A stretch of DNA of 64,000 nt from CAYLPU01 sp964385635 (GCA_964385635.1 CAYLPU010000006.1:1-64000); one strand, 5' to 3'. Numbered from the stretch's first letter, positions 1 through 8,536 are shown. A program made the numbers and translations. The notes: generated from the sequence alone by a model not told the origin.

Positions 1-847
1 TGAGAGCGGCCTCTTGGTCAAAGATCAGCGCGTCACTATCGCCGACGATCTCGCCGCCGGCAGCGTAGTAGTAGTACAAAAAGTCGCCGCCGTTCTTGGG
101 GCGGTGCCACCAGCCGTTGCCCTCAGCGATGACGCCGGCATTAACGGCCTCTTCGGCGGTATCGAACATATCCTCCCAGGTAAACTCGCCGTTCATGATG
201 CGGTCCGGCAGGCTCTCGATGTCGGCGTCCGACCAGCCCAGTTCCTTCAGCTTGGTCTTGTTAAAGAAGAGCGGGCGGGCTTCGGCGTCCTGCGGAACGC
301 CCCAGCGGCTGCCCTGAAACTCGGTGGAAGTCCACAGGGCGTCAATCACGTCGTCGAACTCGGCATAGTCACCCAGCAGGCTGGTGAGATCAACCAGGTA
401 CCCGGCCGGGGCCCAGTCGCCGATGTGCTCGTGGCCGGAGCAGACGATGTCTGGCGCCGCGCCGGCGTCGGAGGCCAGTTCGAACTCGGTCTTGTAGTCA
501 CCCCAGTCCGCATTGTCCTGGATGATCTCCAGTTCGATGCGACGGTCGTCGCCTGCCTCGGCCAGCGCAGCGTTGGTGGCCCCTACGGCGCTCACCAGGT
601 TGTTGCAGCGCCCGTCCTCGTGGGGCGGGGCGGCCTTGCAGCGGGCGACGATATGGACCAGTTCGCCGCCGACCGGCACCTCCACCTCCACCTCTCGTGT
701 GACTTCGACTTCGACTTCGACCTCTTCCTTCTCGGTCACGACGCGGGTGACCTCAACGACCTCCGGCTCGGCTGGCGCGCAGGCCGCGAGCACCATGCTC
801 AAGCCGACCAACGCTGCCAAGACGGTCCACAATCTATGCTTTTTCAT
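1..847 (-). CDS. ABC transporter substrate-binding lipoprotein, sugar type (family 1), C-terminus cut off
   Basis: Reading the minus strand from ATG at 847 gives about 282 codons open to the window edge, so the C-terminus is missing. The protein begins with a lipoprotein signal ending in LAAC (Cys23), then a linker of repeated Glu-Val (EVEVEVEV) and a periplasmic-binding fold with segments such as DYKTEFELASDAGAAPDI and GVPQDAEARPLFFNKTKL, typical of extracellular solute-binding proteins of carbohydrate importers. A good Shine-Dalgarno (AAGGAG) lies about 10 nt before the ATG. The gene follows the LacI-family regulator on the same strand, which suggests sugar uptake; the ligand cannot be read from sequence. 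Family call is firm, substrate open. Confidence 0.85.
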   Translation of the reverse strand, partial: MKKHRLWTVLAALVGLSMVLAACAPAEPEVVEVTRVVTEKEEVEVEVEVTREVEVEVPVGGELVHIVARCKAAPPHEDGRCNNLVSAVGATNAALAEAGDDRRIELEIIQDNADWGDYKTEFELASDAGAAPDIVCSGHEHIGDWAPAGYLVDLTSLLGDYAEFDDVIDALWTSTEFQGSRWGVPQDAEARPLFFNKTKLKELGWSDADIESLPDRIMNGEFTWEDMFDTAEEAVNAGVIAEGNGWWHRPKNGGDFLYYYYAAGGEIVGDSDALIFDQEAAL

Positions 848-948
848 CTTTCTCTCTCCTTTTCATTCTTGAAGTGGTTATCCGATTCGCGGTGCCCCGG
901 TTGCTCCCGAGGCCAGGGTAAACTGACTCTGTTTGATCGTCCCGTGTC

Positions 949-961
949 ATCACCTCCTTTC
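949..961 (-). promoter_or_regulatory. Extended anti-SD-complementary element in the binding-protein leader
   Basis: Minus-strand GAAAGGAGGTGAT is complementary to the whole anti-Shine-Dalgarno tail of 16S rRNA but lies about 100 nt before the start at 847, which has its own AAGGAG. No start codon follows at translation spacing. Near-identical elements sit in the leaders of the two other binding-protein genes here (21777 and 28229). Confidence 0.5.
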
Positions 962-1055
962 AACAACTTTCCGAGTGTCTCTTGCCTTTTCCCCCCGTTT
1001 TTTTGTAGTCCGTTGACCGTGCTTTGCGCCAGGGACAGAAAGGCAGAGACGGGCG

Positions 1056-1061
1056 ATTATA
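1056..1061 (-). promoter_or_regulatory. Candidate -10 box (TATAAT) for the binding-protein gene
   Basis: A perfect minus-strand TATAAT lies directly after the stop codon of the LacI-family gene, about 200 nt before the binding-protein start. No good -35 is visible 16-18 nt upstream, so it may need an activator. The 847-1061 gap otherwise holds only the leader and the element at 949-961. Confidence 0.35.
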
Positions 1062-2063
1062 TCAGGCAGGAGTAGGGGGAGGTCCCGTGCTGTCACGAAT
1101 TACCAGCTTGGCTGGCATGATCTCAGGCCCCACGTCCTCCTGACCTTGAATGAGTGCCAGCAACATGTGTATCAGCCGTTGGCCCATCAGATCGGTAGGC
1201 TGTCGAACGGTGGTGAGACGGGGATAGCAATGCGCGGCAAACTCCACGTCGTCAAAGCCCACGACCGACATTTCCTCCGGTACCCGAATCCTGGCCTGCT
1301 GCAGACCGCTGAGCACGCCGATGGCGGTCATATCGTTGAAGCAAAAGACGGCGGTCGGTGGTTGGGTTCGGGATAGCAGAATTCGGGCTGCCGCGCTCCC
1401 CCCCTGCAACGTTCCGTCGCCTTCAACAATCAAATCTTCGTCCACGGGAATTCTATTTACAGCCAGTACCTGCTGGTAACTTGTCAGGCGGTCAGAATTG
1501 CTGCGGTGGCTGCGCCGGTTGGCGATGTAAGCGATTCGTCTATGTCCGAGTTGAGCCAGATGCTCAACGGCCCATTGAGCACCGGACGCATTGTCAGTAG
1601 AGACAGAATAGGGGTAAGTACGGCAGTTGGTCAGCACGACCGGCAGGGGAAAACGATCGCGCAACTGGAGATAACCCGTCTCAACCTGCGAGCCAATCAC
1701 GATGATACCGCTGGTGCGGCGTCCGTGGAACGCGCCGACGACCTCCAACTCGCGATCGTGATCGAGGTAGGAACTGCTCATGAGAACCGAGTACCTCTGT
1801 TCTTGGGCGACTTCTTCGATGCTCGTGACCAGGCGGGCCAGGAAAGGATCTGCCGCCATGGTGATCACCACGCCGATAGTCGCTGTGTCCTGCGTCACCA
1901 GGCTGCGGGCCAGCAGGCTGGGAGTGTATCCCATTTCCTGTGCCAGGCGGCGGATGCGCTCTTTCGTCTCGTCGCTGATACGGGGATGATCGCTGAGGGC
2001 ACGGGAGACGGTGGAAGGTGAGACCCCGGCAGCCTTGGCGATGTCCTTAATGGAAACTGTCAT
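1062..2063 (-). CDS. LacI-family transcriptional regulator
   Basis: About 333 residues, normal for LacI/GalR. The N-terminal helix-turn-helix reads VSIKDIAKAAGVSPSTVSRA with the family hinge segment following, then a periplasmic-binding-like effector domain. The ATG at 2063 is preferred to one 18 nt upstream (2081) because it has an AAGGA ribosome site and leaves the operator at 2076-2091 outside the coding region. A near-consensus promoter and two palindromes directly upstream indicate autoregulation. It is followed on the same strand by a sugar-type binding protein, so it probably controls carbohydrate uptake; the effector is unknown. Confidence 0.9.
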   Translation of the reverse strand: MTVSIKDIAKAAGVSPSTVSRALSDHPRISDETKERIRRLAQEMGYTPSLLARSLVTQDTATIGVVITMAADPFLARLVTSIEEVAQEQRYSVLMSSSYLDHDRELEVVGAFHGRRTSGIIVIGSQVETGYLQLRDRFPLPVVLTNCRTYPYSVSTDNASGAQWAVEHLAQLGHRRIAYIANRRSHRSNSDRLTSYQQVLAVNRIPVDEDLIVEGDGTLQGGSAAARILLSRTQPPTAVFCFNDMTAIGVLSGLQQARIRVPEEMSVVGFDDVEFAAHCYPRLTTVRQPTDLMGQRLIHMLLALIQGQEDVGPEIMPAKLVIRDSTGPPPTPA

Positions 2064-2075
2064 CCCTTTATCCTT

Positions 2076-2091
2076 GTGCATACGTTTGCAC
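2076..2091 (-). promoter_or_regulatory. LacI-type operator O2 (GTGCATACGTTTGCAC)
   Basis: 16-bp imperfect palindrome with central ACGT, typical of LacI/GalR sites. It lies in the leader between the promoter and the start codon at 2063, exactly 52 bp from its near-identical twin at 2128-2143. Confidence 0.8.
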
Positions 2092-2127
2092 GGATGAGGA
2101 TTTATTTACCTCGCCAGGGCGGGGCTT

Positions 2128-2143
2128 GCGCATACGTTTGCAC
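2128..2143 (-). promoter_or_regulatory. LacI-type operator O1 (GCGCATACGTTTGCAC)
   Basis: Differs from O2 at one base. It begins 6 nt downstream of the -10 box, so it covers the expected transcription start; binding should block transcription of the regulator gene. Confidence 0.8.
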
Positions 2144-2149
2144 AGGTAG

Positions 2150-2178
2150 ATTTTACCACATCTTGGCCGGTTTGTCAA
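2150..2178 (-). promoter_or_regulatory. Sigma-70-type promoter of the LacI-family gene
   Basis: Minus-strand TTGACA (2178-2173), a 17-nt spacer and TAAAAT (2155-2150). Perfect -35 and spacing; the start site should fall at the edge of operator O1. Confidence 0.8.
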
Positions 2179-2268
2179 TGGGATGCGCAGACGACCGCCA
2201 CACATTGGGCCCTTCTTGCTCCCTGGTGGTTCCCCTCTTGGGTGTTGTTAGGTTGTTCTTGCTCACAA

Positions 2269-2284
2269 GGGATCGCCAGATCCC
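2269..2284. repeat. Small hairpin with TGGC/GCCA tetraloop
   Basis: GGGATC-GCCA-GATCCC, a 6-bp perfect stem; on the minus strand the loop reads TGGC. One of four such hairpins in the window, all beyond gene ends. With its neighbour at 2292-2315 it fills the gap between the end of the minus-strand efflux cluster and the LacI promoter. Confidence 0.5.
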
Positions 2285-2291
2285 GTCCAGA

Positions 2292-2315
2292 GCGCCGGAT
2301 ATGGCTATCCGGCGC
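2292..2315. repeat. 10-bp perfect hairpin with TGGC tetraloop
   Basis: GCGCCGGATA-TGGC-TATCCGGCGC. It is a strong stem without a T-tract on either side, lying past the end of the minus-strand cluster. It could be a processing or weak termination signal, or a dispersed palindrome. Confidence 0.55.
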
Positions 2316-2384
2316 GAGCAGAGCGGCAGAGGTGGGACACTGCAGTCCAACAACACTCTACAGGGGGACTACCTGCTCCCTCTA

Positions 2385-2558
2385 TTATAAGAAACGTAAG
2401 ACCGAATTAGCGGGTTGGCGATGTTTGAGTCGCCCATACCATAGGCACAGCGGGTACAGAACCAGCAGGCCGAGCAACCAATAGGGGTACATCTCGGGAG
2501 CGTTGGTGCCATCTGGTGTCAGCCACAGGCCAAGTCCGGCGTATAAGAAGAGTTTCAC
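2385..2558 (-). pseudogene. C-terminal remnant of a membrane acyltransferase (DUF1624/heparan-glucosaminide N-acetyltransferase-like)
   Basis: A 57-codon frame directly downstream of, and in the same frame as, the membrane-fusion gene ending at 2565. It contains one hydrophobic segment and the stretch YPLCLWYGRLKHR, which I recognise from the C-terminal end of DUF1624-type multi-spanning acyltransferases (a YPLCRWF..LK-like end). Everything upstream of this tail is absent, so it is read as a relic left by a deletion joining it to the efflux cluster. A functional one-helix small protein starting at GTG 2558 cannot be excluded; no ribosome site is evident. Confidence 0.4.
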
Positions 2559-2564
2559 GTAGCA

Positions 2565-3791
2565 TCAGTCCGCTTCGATTTCTACCGTCGCCATCATTCC
2601 CCAACGGAGTTCTGGCGCGGCCTCATCCAGTTCGACGATGATGGGATAGGTCACATCGCCCCGGTAGTCCACATTCTGTAGTTTGATGCGCGCTACGCGA
2701 CCGTTCAATTGCAGGCCGGGCAGCGCGTCCACCGTCACCACCGCCGCGCGCCCTTCGGCCACCCGCGCTACGTCCAGTTCCGTCAGGTCGGTGGTGCGCG
2801 CCTGGAACCGATCCAGCGTCGCCAGCACCACGATCACCTCGTCCGGCGCTGCCGTTTCGCCGACGTCAACGGTCACTTTCGTCACAGTGCCGGCAGAGGG
2901 TGCGCGGAGTCCGGTCCGTTCCAACGCACCTTTTGCCTCCGCCAGGGCTGCCTCGGCCTCCTGTACCGTCGCCTCAGCCACCGCGATCTCCTCAGATGCG
3001 GTTCCTGCCTGCAACAGATCGAGTTCCGCCTGGGCGACGTCCGGCTGGGTCGCAGCCGACCATACCCCGGCCTCCGCGTCACGAAGGCGGGCCTCGGCCC
3101 CGCCCTGCAGCGCCTCAAGCCGAGCCAGCGCCGCGGCCAGCGATTGGTTGGCAGCGTGAAGATGGGAAACGGCTTGCTTCTCCGCCATTCCCAGTTCGTC
3201 TAGTTCTGGACGGGTCATGCGCCCGGGGTCGCCCTGCTGTAGAACCTCGTGATCCGGTATTGTCTGGTCATATTGTAGTTGGGCCATCCACTGCTCCGCC
3301 TGGGCTGCTGCCATCTCCGCCTGCGCTGCGGCGACGTCTGCCTCGACTGCACCGGCGGCGAATTCATTCCGCTGGGCTGTTGCCCGGGAGAGTGCCGCCA
3401 GCGCCGCTTCCAGTTGCGCTTCGGCTGCAGCAATTTCCTCCGGGCGCGGTTCCGCCTTCGTCAGCGCCAGTTGGGCCTCGGCCGACGCCAGCGCGGCCTC
3501 GGCCTCCTGCACCACCAGTTCAGCGCCGGTGGGGTCAAGCCGCACGAGCAAATCACCTGCGGCGACCTCGTCCCCCGGCTCCACCAGTACTTCCACAACT
3601 GTGCCGCCGCTGGTAAAACGTAACTCGCTCCAATGGGCCGGTTCGATGACCGCTTCGGCGACCACCTTACCTTCAGCGTCCTGGGAAACCACGGGGACCG
3701 CGTCCGCCGGCACGGGCTCCTCCATTTTGACCTGGCTGCAGCCTGTGAGCAACAACATCCCTGCGAGCAACAAGAACGTCCACCTCTTCAT
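2565..3791 (-). CDS. HlyD-family membrane-fusion lipoprotein (copy 1)
   Basis: 408 residues. Lipoprotein signal ends in LLTGC (Cys18). The biotinyl-lipoyl halves are visible as VVEVLVEPGDEVAAGDLLVR near residue 70 and GTVTKVTVDVGETAAPDEV near 305, separated by a long Ala/Glu-rich helical hairpin (about 90-290), and the protein ends in a beta domain closing with WGMMATVEIEAD. This is the periplasmic-adaptor architecture that couples a MacB-type ABC transporter to substrate export. It is a clear paralogue of the next gene upstream (3849-5078) and lies last in an ATPase-permease-adaptor-adaptor cluster. The organism is probably single-membraned, so it may act as an extracytoplasmic substrate-presenting subunit. 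Confidence 0.88.
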   Translation of the reverse strand: MKRWTFLLLAGMLLLTGCSQVKMEEPVPADAVPVVSQDAEGKVVAEAVIEPAHWSELRFTSGGTVVEVLVEPGDEVAAGDLLVRLDPTGAELVVQEAEAALASAEAQLALTKAEPRPEEIAAAEAQLEAALAALSRATAQRNEFAAGAVEADVAAAQAEMAAAQAEQWMAQLQYDQTIPDHEVLQQGDPGRMTRPELDELGMAEKQAVSHLHAANQSLAAALARLEALQGGAEARLRDAEAGVWSAATQPDVAQAELDLLQAGTASEEIAVAEATVQEAEAALAEAKGALERTGLRAPSAGTVTKVTVDVGETAAPDEVIVVLATLDRFQARTTDLTELDVARVAEGRAAVVTVDALPGLQLNGRVARIKLQNVDYRGDVTYPIIVELDEAAPELRWGMMATVEIEAD

Positions 3792-3806
3792 GATTCAACT
3801 CCTCAC

Positions 3807-3848
3807 AATCAGGACTCACGTTTCGTGTTTCACGTTTCGCGTTTCACG
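3807..3848. repeat. Degenerate CACGTTT tandem repeat
   Basis: About five diverged copies of a CACGTTT/CGTGTTT-like unit fill the gap between the two adaptor genes. The same unit recurs inside the partial gene at the right end of the window (about 63400-63440). Confidence 0.6.
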
Positions 3849-5078
3849 CTAGTCCGCTTCGATCTCCACCATCGCCGTCATCCCCCAAAGGAGCCCAGGC
3901 GCGTTCTCGTCCAGTTCGATGAAGACGGGATAGGTCACGTCGCCCCGGTAGTCCACGGACTGCAGATCAATGCGTGTCACGTAGCCGCTCAACCGCAGGT
4001 CGGGCAGCGCGTCCACCGTCACCGCCGCCGCCTGTCCTTCTGCCACCCGCCCCACGTCCAGTTCCGTCAGATCGGAGGTGCGTGCCAGCAGCCGGTCCAG
4101 CGTTGCCAACACCACGAGCACCTCGCCCGGTGTTGCCGTTTCGCCGACAGCGACGTTGACTTCCGTCACGACGCCGTCGAAAGGCGCGCGGATCTCGGTA
4201 TGCTCCAGCGCACCTTTCGCCGTCGCCAGGGCCGCTTGGGCCTGTCGCACCGCAGCCTCGGCCACGGCGATGTCCTCTGGTGTGCTGCCTGCCTTCAGCA
4301 AGTCGAGTTGGGCCTGGGCGACCTCCCGTTGCGCCGACGCTTCCCATACCCCCGCCTGTGCGGCCTGGATCCGGCTCTCGGCCCCGCCCTGTTGCGCGTC
4401 CAGTTGGGCATACGCTGCGGCGAGCGCCCCAGTGGCAGCGTGTAGTTGGTAACGGGTCTGCTCCTCAGGTGGCCCTAGTGCTGGACAGATTTCAAGTTCG
4501 TCGCCATCTGGCAGTGTGAACTTGAAGCACTTCATCGTCATGTTATGCAGTTCCTCGGCCTGTTCCTGCTCCGCCTGGGCCGCGGCCAACTGCGCCTGCG
4601 CGGCGGCGATCTCCGCGTCGATTATCCCGGCGGTGAGTTCATCCCGCTGTGCCAGCGCCTGGGAGAGCGCGGCCTGTGCGGCCTCCAGTTGCGCCTCGGC
4701 CCTGGCGATCTCCTCCGGGCGTGGCCCGGCCTTCGTCAGCCCAAGCCGCGCCTGGGCCGAAGCCAGCGCCGCCTCCGCCTTCAGCACACCCAGTTGGGCG
4801 TCGGTGGGGTCGAACCGCACGAGCAGGTCGCCCTCGGAGACCAGGTCCCCTTCCTCCACCAGCACCTCGACAACCGCGCCACCGCTCTCGAAACGTAACT
4901 CGCTCCAGCGGGCCGGTTCGATGACTGCCTCAGCGACCACCTTGCCCTCGGCCTGGGCGACCACCGGTGTCGCTTCCTCCGATCCAGGCTCCCCCGGCGC
5001 GGCCGATCCACCGCAGCCTGCCAGCAGCCCAACGGTCGCCAACACCAGCAGCCCCGCCAATACCTGTCTCTTTCGCAC
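3849..5078 (-). CDS. HlyD-family membrane-fusion lipoprotein (copy 2)
   Basis: 409 residues, lipobox LLAGC (Cys22). Domain order is that of copy 1: split lipoyl domain, long Ala-rich coiled-coil hairpin, beta-barrel and C-terminal domain, with both copies ending in the same EIEAD. A Cys-containing insertion in the hairpin (KCFKFTLPDGDELEICPALG) distinguishes it from copy 1. Tandem adaptors behind one transporter imply either a hetero-oligomeric adaptor or two substrate ranges. The gene lies 39 bp after the permease gene on the same strand, consistent with one transcript. Confidence 0.88.
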   Translation of the reverse strand: MRKRQVLAGLLVLATVGLLAGCGGSAAPGEPGSEEATPVVAQAEGKVVAEAVIEPARWSELRFESGGAVVEVLVEEGDLVSEGDLLVRFDPTDAQLGVLKAEAALASAQARLGLTKAGPRPEEIARAEAQLEAAQAALSQALAQRDELTAGIIDAEIAAAQAQLAAAQAEQEQAEELHNMTMKCFKFTLPDGDELEICPALGPPEEQTRYQLHAATGALAAAYAQLDAQQGGAESRIQAAQAGVWEASAQREVAQAQLDLLKAGSTPEDIAVAEAAVRQAQAALATAKGALEHTEIRAPFDGVVTEVNVAVGETATPGEVLVVLATLDRLLARTSDLTELDVGRVAEGQAAAVTVDALPDLRLSGYVTRIDLQSVDYRGDVTYPVFIELDENAPGLLWGMTAMVEIEAD

Positions 5079-5117
5079 CTCTACCTCCCTATTTGCAGGT
5101 TTATATTCTCCATTCGC

Positions 5118-7487
5118 TCACTCGTAAGCCAGCGCCTCCCGCACGCTGATCCGTGTCGCCCGCAGCGCCGGCCACAGGCTCGCCAGCGCCGAGAGCACGA
5201 TCACCACCAGCAACCAGAGCACCACCCCGCCTATGGAGTAGTCAAAGTCGAGCGGCATCTGGAACAACGTGCTGCCGATGACGTTGCTAAAGACCCGCGC
5301 TCCCGGGTAACTGAGCGGCACGGCGAGCAGCCAACTCAACACACCTACTAGAACCCCCTCGGCGACGAAAATACCCAGGATGGCCGGCGACGTAGCACCA
5401 ATAGCGCGCATCACGCCGATCTCCCGCCTCCGTTCGACCACATTGATGGACATTGTGCTCATCAGCCCGACACTGCCCACGATTGCCGCCAGGACTGCCA
5501 TCGCCAACATGAGGTAGACGATGATGTCGAACTGTGCTTTGGTCTGCGCCCGCAGTTCGCCGCCACTCTGGAAAAACACAGGCTTGAGGCGACGTGCGTC
5601 GTAAGCAGCGCGCAGGTCGCGGATTATCCTCTGGTGCGTCTCAAGATCATGCTCTTTAGACATCATCATCATAAAGGCTCCGCGGTTGGTGTTACCGATT
5701 TCCCGTGCCAACGTGTCGAAGGGGACAAAGTTATCGCGCCCCAGGTTGTTGACGTTGAGGATCAAGCCTACGACCGTCCAGGTCAGTTCTCTTCCATCAA
5801 CAGTCAGCGTGACCGTGTCTCTGACCTGGATGCCTTCATCTGTGGCGATCCTGTTGTTGAGCAAGATAGCGCGATCATCTTCGGGTAGCAGCGCACGGCC
5901 ACTGACAATTCGGGGGTTGAACATCTCGGAGTTGTCCGGCACCGCCCAGAGTTGTCCCTGAATCTCTTCTCCGCTATCCAACTCCAACGTCGCGCCCCGC
6001 ACATCCCATACCTCGGCACGGGTCACGCCGGGCACGCTCTCGGTTGCCTCGACCAGGCGCGCCACGCGATGTGCGCGGTCAAATACGACCAGTACATCGA
6101 AGCCGAAATCGTTGATCAGCACTTCGATGGTGTTGCCCATTGAGGCTCCCACGCTCATGACCACGATAAACATCGCGCCGCCGATCACCAGTGTGAGCAT
6201 CGTCAGCGCGACGCGAGCCTTGCGCCGGAAGGTGTTGCGCAGGCTGAGGGCCAGCGGGCGCGGCAACCGGCGTACTCGCCCGACCAACCGGTCGAGCCAG
6301 TTGCGTCCAAACCCGGCCCCCAGTCCGTAGTTGCTGATGGCCTGGTGCGGCGTGATGCGCGCGCCGCCGATCACCGGCACCAGCGCCGCCAGCAGAGGCA
6401 CGACCAGCCCTACCGCGATCTGAATGGACACCGCAACCGGCATCAGGCGGAACGGGCCGATGGCAACGTTGAACAGATTAAGCAGCACGCTCGCCAGCAG
6501 GTGGGCGACGATAGCCCCCAGCGGCACGGCCAGGAGCAGGGAGAGCAGGCCATAGATCGCTGCCATCGCCAGGTACACACGCATCACGCGCCACCCGGTC
6601 GCGCCGACCACCTTCATCACGCCGATCTGCCACACCTGCTGCGCGACGGTGGCGTTCATCATGTTGACGATCAGGAAGCCGCTCAACCCCAACGACAGCC
6701 CACCCAGCACCTTCAGAATGAGCAGTATAGAGTCCATAGTCTCTTGCGCCCAGTGGACTTCTGGATCGTTGGTTTCGTACCCGCCTACCCCCACGTCCAA
6801 TCGTTCCAACCGCTCCTGGATCCGTTCACTGATCTCTTCCGCGCTCTCCTCGCTGAACGACTCCAGGAGAATGTGGAGCCTGTTGAACCCCTGCTCCTGG
6901 TCGGTCAGCCAGGCGACGGTCTCTGGAGTGGCGAAGAAAACCGCGTCACCGCCCCACTGTGGGGGATAGGCCTGAGAAATGCGCGCGACCCCCTCGACGG
7001 GCAGGCTCCGCTCGCTTCGCCCGAACTCGACGATGACCGTCGTGCCAGGGGGGATGCCAAAATACTGTGACGACAGTCGCTCCACGGCAAGCGCGCGTCC
7101 CGTTGGCCAACTGCCTTCTATCAGGCTATACAGGTCTATGCGCTGCTCCTCATAGTCGGTGCGGGCGGTCACGGCCCCGTCGCGCCAGTCTGTCTCACCC
7201 TCGAGCCTCCAGCGGATGGAGGCCGCACGTTGGGCTTCCACGTCGGCGACGCCGGCCTCGTGCCGTATCGTGTCAACGACGTCTTGATCGAACTGGCCTG
7301 TGTAGAAAATGATGTGCGGGAAGACACTCGCCTGGTGACTCTCTATCAGCCGAGTGCGCATCACGTCGGACGTACCGAAGACAAACCCGAGGGCGAACAC
7401 GCCCACAGCGGTGGAAAGCACGACCAGGAACGTGCGGAACTTGTTGTGCCACAGGTCGCGCCAGACTTTACGCCAGATGATGCTCAT
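5118..7487 (-). CDS. MacB/FtsX-type ABC transporter permease
   Basis: 789 residues with two FtsX-like units. An N-terminal helix (near residues 18-40) precedes a large extracytoplasmic MacB_PCD domain, then three helices (about 270-385). A central helix and second extracytoplasmic domain follow, and a second three-helix FtsX unit ends the protein with the family sequence NVVERRREIGVMRAIGA and a Pro-Leu-rich tail. This duplicated layout is typical of bacterial efflux permeases working with a separate LolD/MacB-type ATPase, encoded just upstream. Likely role is mechanotransmission-driven export of a lipid, peptide or antibiotic; the substrate cannot be told. Confidence 0.9.
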   Translation of the reverse strand: MSIIWRKVWRDLWHNKFRTFLVVLSTAVGVFALGFVFGTSDVMRTRLIESHQASVFPHIIFYTGQFDQDVVDTIRHEAGVADVEAQRAASIRWRLEGETDWRDGAVTARTDYEEQRIDLYSLIEGSWPTGRALAVERLSSQYFGIPPGTTVIVEFGRSERSLPVEGVARISQAYPPQWGGDAVFFATPETVAWLTDQEQGFNRLHILLESFSEESAEEISERIQERLERLDVGVGGYETNDPEVHWAQETMDSILLILKVLGGLSLGLSGFLIVNMMNATVAQQVWQIGVMKVVGATGWRVMRVYLAMAAIYGLLSLLLAVPLGAIVAHLLASVLLNLFNVAIGPFRLMPVAVSIQIAVGLVVPLLAALVPVIGGARITPHQAISNYGLGAGFGRNWLDRLVGRVRRLPRPLALSLRNTFRRKARVALTMLTLVIGGAMFIVVMSVGASMGNTIEVLINDFGFDVLVVFDRAHRVARLVEATESVPGVTRAEVWDVRGATLELDSGEEIQGQLWAVPDNSEMFNPRIVSGRALLPEDDRAILLNNRIATDEGIQVRDTVTLTVDGRELTWTVVGLILNVNNLGRDNFVPFDTLAREIGNTNRGAFMMMMSKEHDLETHQRIIRDLRAAYDARRLKPVFFQSGGELRAQTKAQFDIIVYLMLAMAVLAAIVGSVGLMSTMSINVVERRREIGVMRAIGATSPAILGIFVAEGVLVGVLSWLLAVPLSYPGARVFSNVIGSTLFQMPLDFDYSIGGVVLWLLVVIVLSALASLWPALRATRISVREALAYE

Positions 7488-7504
7488 CGTGAATGCCTCT
7501 TACC

Positions 7505-7539
7505 GGGAGTAGGGAGTAGGGAGTAGGGAGTAGGGAGTA
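7505..7539. repeat. GGGAGTA 7-bp tandem array
   Basis: Five exact head-to-tail copies of GGGAGTA, just upstream of the permease start on the minus strand. It lies next to a second, 8-bp-period array (7554-7662). Confidence 0.95.
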
Positions 7540-7553
7540 GGACGTAGGGACTT

Positions 7554-7662
7554 GTCACCGTGTCCCCTTGTCTCCTTGTCTCCTTGTCCCCTCGTCTCCT
7601 TGTCTCCCTGTCACCGTGTCCCCTCGTCTCCCCGTCCCCCCGTCCTCTTGTCACCGTGTCCA
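7554..7662. repeat. Degenerate TTGTCTCC 8-bp tandem array
   Basis: About thirteen diverged copies of an 8-base pyrimidine-rich unit (TTGTCTCC/CCGTCCCC/TTGTCACC). The array overlaps the last codons of the ATPase gene and fills the gap to the permease gene. On the transcript it would be a purine-rich spacer. Confidence 0.85.
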
Positions 7663-8367
7663 TTTACCGTTGTTCTCATCGCGGTGGAGACGGCCATCGA
7701 GGAGATGGATCACACGCTCTGTCCGCGCGCTCAGGCTGCGATCGTGGGTGACGACCATCAACGTCTTGCCCTGACTCACCAGTTCCTCGAACAGCGCGAA
7801 TACCTCGTTTGCGGTGGTCGTGTCCAGGTTGCCCGTCGGCTCGTCGGCGACGACCAGCGGCGGGTCGTTCGCCAGCGCCCGGGCGATGGCGGCCCGCTGC
7901 TGCTCTCCGCCGCTGAGTCCGCTGGGCAGTTTATGCGCCTGATCGGCGATGCCCACCTGCTCCAACAGGTGCATGGCCTGCTCCTTGCGCTCGTGTCGCC
8001 GGTAGACCCTGCAAAAGTCCATCGGCAGCATTGTGTTCTCCAGGATGGTCAGCGTGGGAAGGAGTTGGAAGAACTGGAAGATGAAGCCGGCGTTCCGTCC
8101 GCGCCAGCGGGCCAGGCGGTTCTCGCTCAGCGCGTGGACGGCCTGGTCACCGACGAACACCTCGCCGCTGGTGGGCCGGTCTATGCCGGTGATCATGTTC
8201 AGCAGCGTGGACTTGCCGGACCCCGAAGGTCCCACCACGCTGACGAACTCGCCGGTCCGCACCTGTAGGGTGATGTCCTTGAGGACGGTCACGTCTCCCG
8301 CGCCGGTCTCGTAGGTCTTGACCACGTCCCGCAGGTCAATCAGTGCGCCATTGACATCAGTTTCCAT
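7651..8367 (-). CDS. ABC transporter ATP-binding protein, LolD/MacB type
   Basis: 238 residues, usual for the family. Walker A GPSGSGKST at 46-54, signature LSGGEQQ at 151-157, Walker B with LVVADEPTGNLD at 171-182, and a downstream His switch (VVTHD). The GNLD D-loop and short length are typical of LolD/MacB ATPases. It is the first gene of a four-gene minus-strand cluster with the MacB-like permease and two adaptors and has a GAGGGAG ribosome site before ATG 8367. Its end runs into the tandem-repeat array. Confidence 0.95.
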   Translation of the reverse strand: METDVNGALIDLRDVVKTYETGAGDVTVLKDITLQVRTGEFVSVVGPSGSGKSTLLNMITGIDRPTSGEVFVGDQAVHALSENRLARWRGRNAGFIFQFFQLLPTLTILENTMLPMDFCRVYRRHERKEQAMHLLEQVGIADQAHKLPSGLSGGEQQRAAIARALANDPPLVVADEPTGNLDTTTANEVFALFEELVSQGKTLMVVTHDRSLSARTERVIHLLDGRLHRDENNGKWTR

Positions 8368-8477
8368 GGTGGTGTCTCTCCCTCACTTGACTATCAGGCA
8401 CGTCTCTTATCGAGGACACGACTATCATTTCTACGTAGATCATTAGCCAAAGTAGCAAGGTATCCTCTCAATAATCT

Positions 8478-8536
8478 GGGGTAGAGGCAGACCTACGTGT
8501 CTGCCCTCCAGGGCGCATACGCTGGTACGCCCCTAC
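8478..8536. repeat. GTAGGGGC-type palindromic element, copy A
   Basis: Two adjacent hairpins, GGCAGAC..GTCTGCC and GGGCG..CGCCC, bounded by GGTAGAGGC and GCCCCTACC. Same architecture as the element at 44186-44240 and the half copy at 48513-48536. It lies in the divergent gap between the efflux cluster and the GntR gene. Confidence 0.7.

Noticed and set aside
14..1075. Long plus-strand frame over the left-end binding-protein gene
   Set aside because: The minus strand encodes a lipoprotein signal, linker and binding fold with a ribosome site; the plus frame shows none of these.
7505..7662. Possible CRISPR array
   Set aside because: Units are 7-8 bp, contiguous and without spacers; these are tandem micro-repeats, and no cas gene is present.
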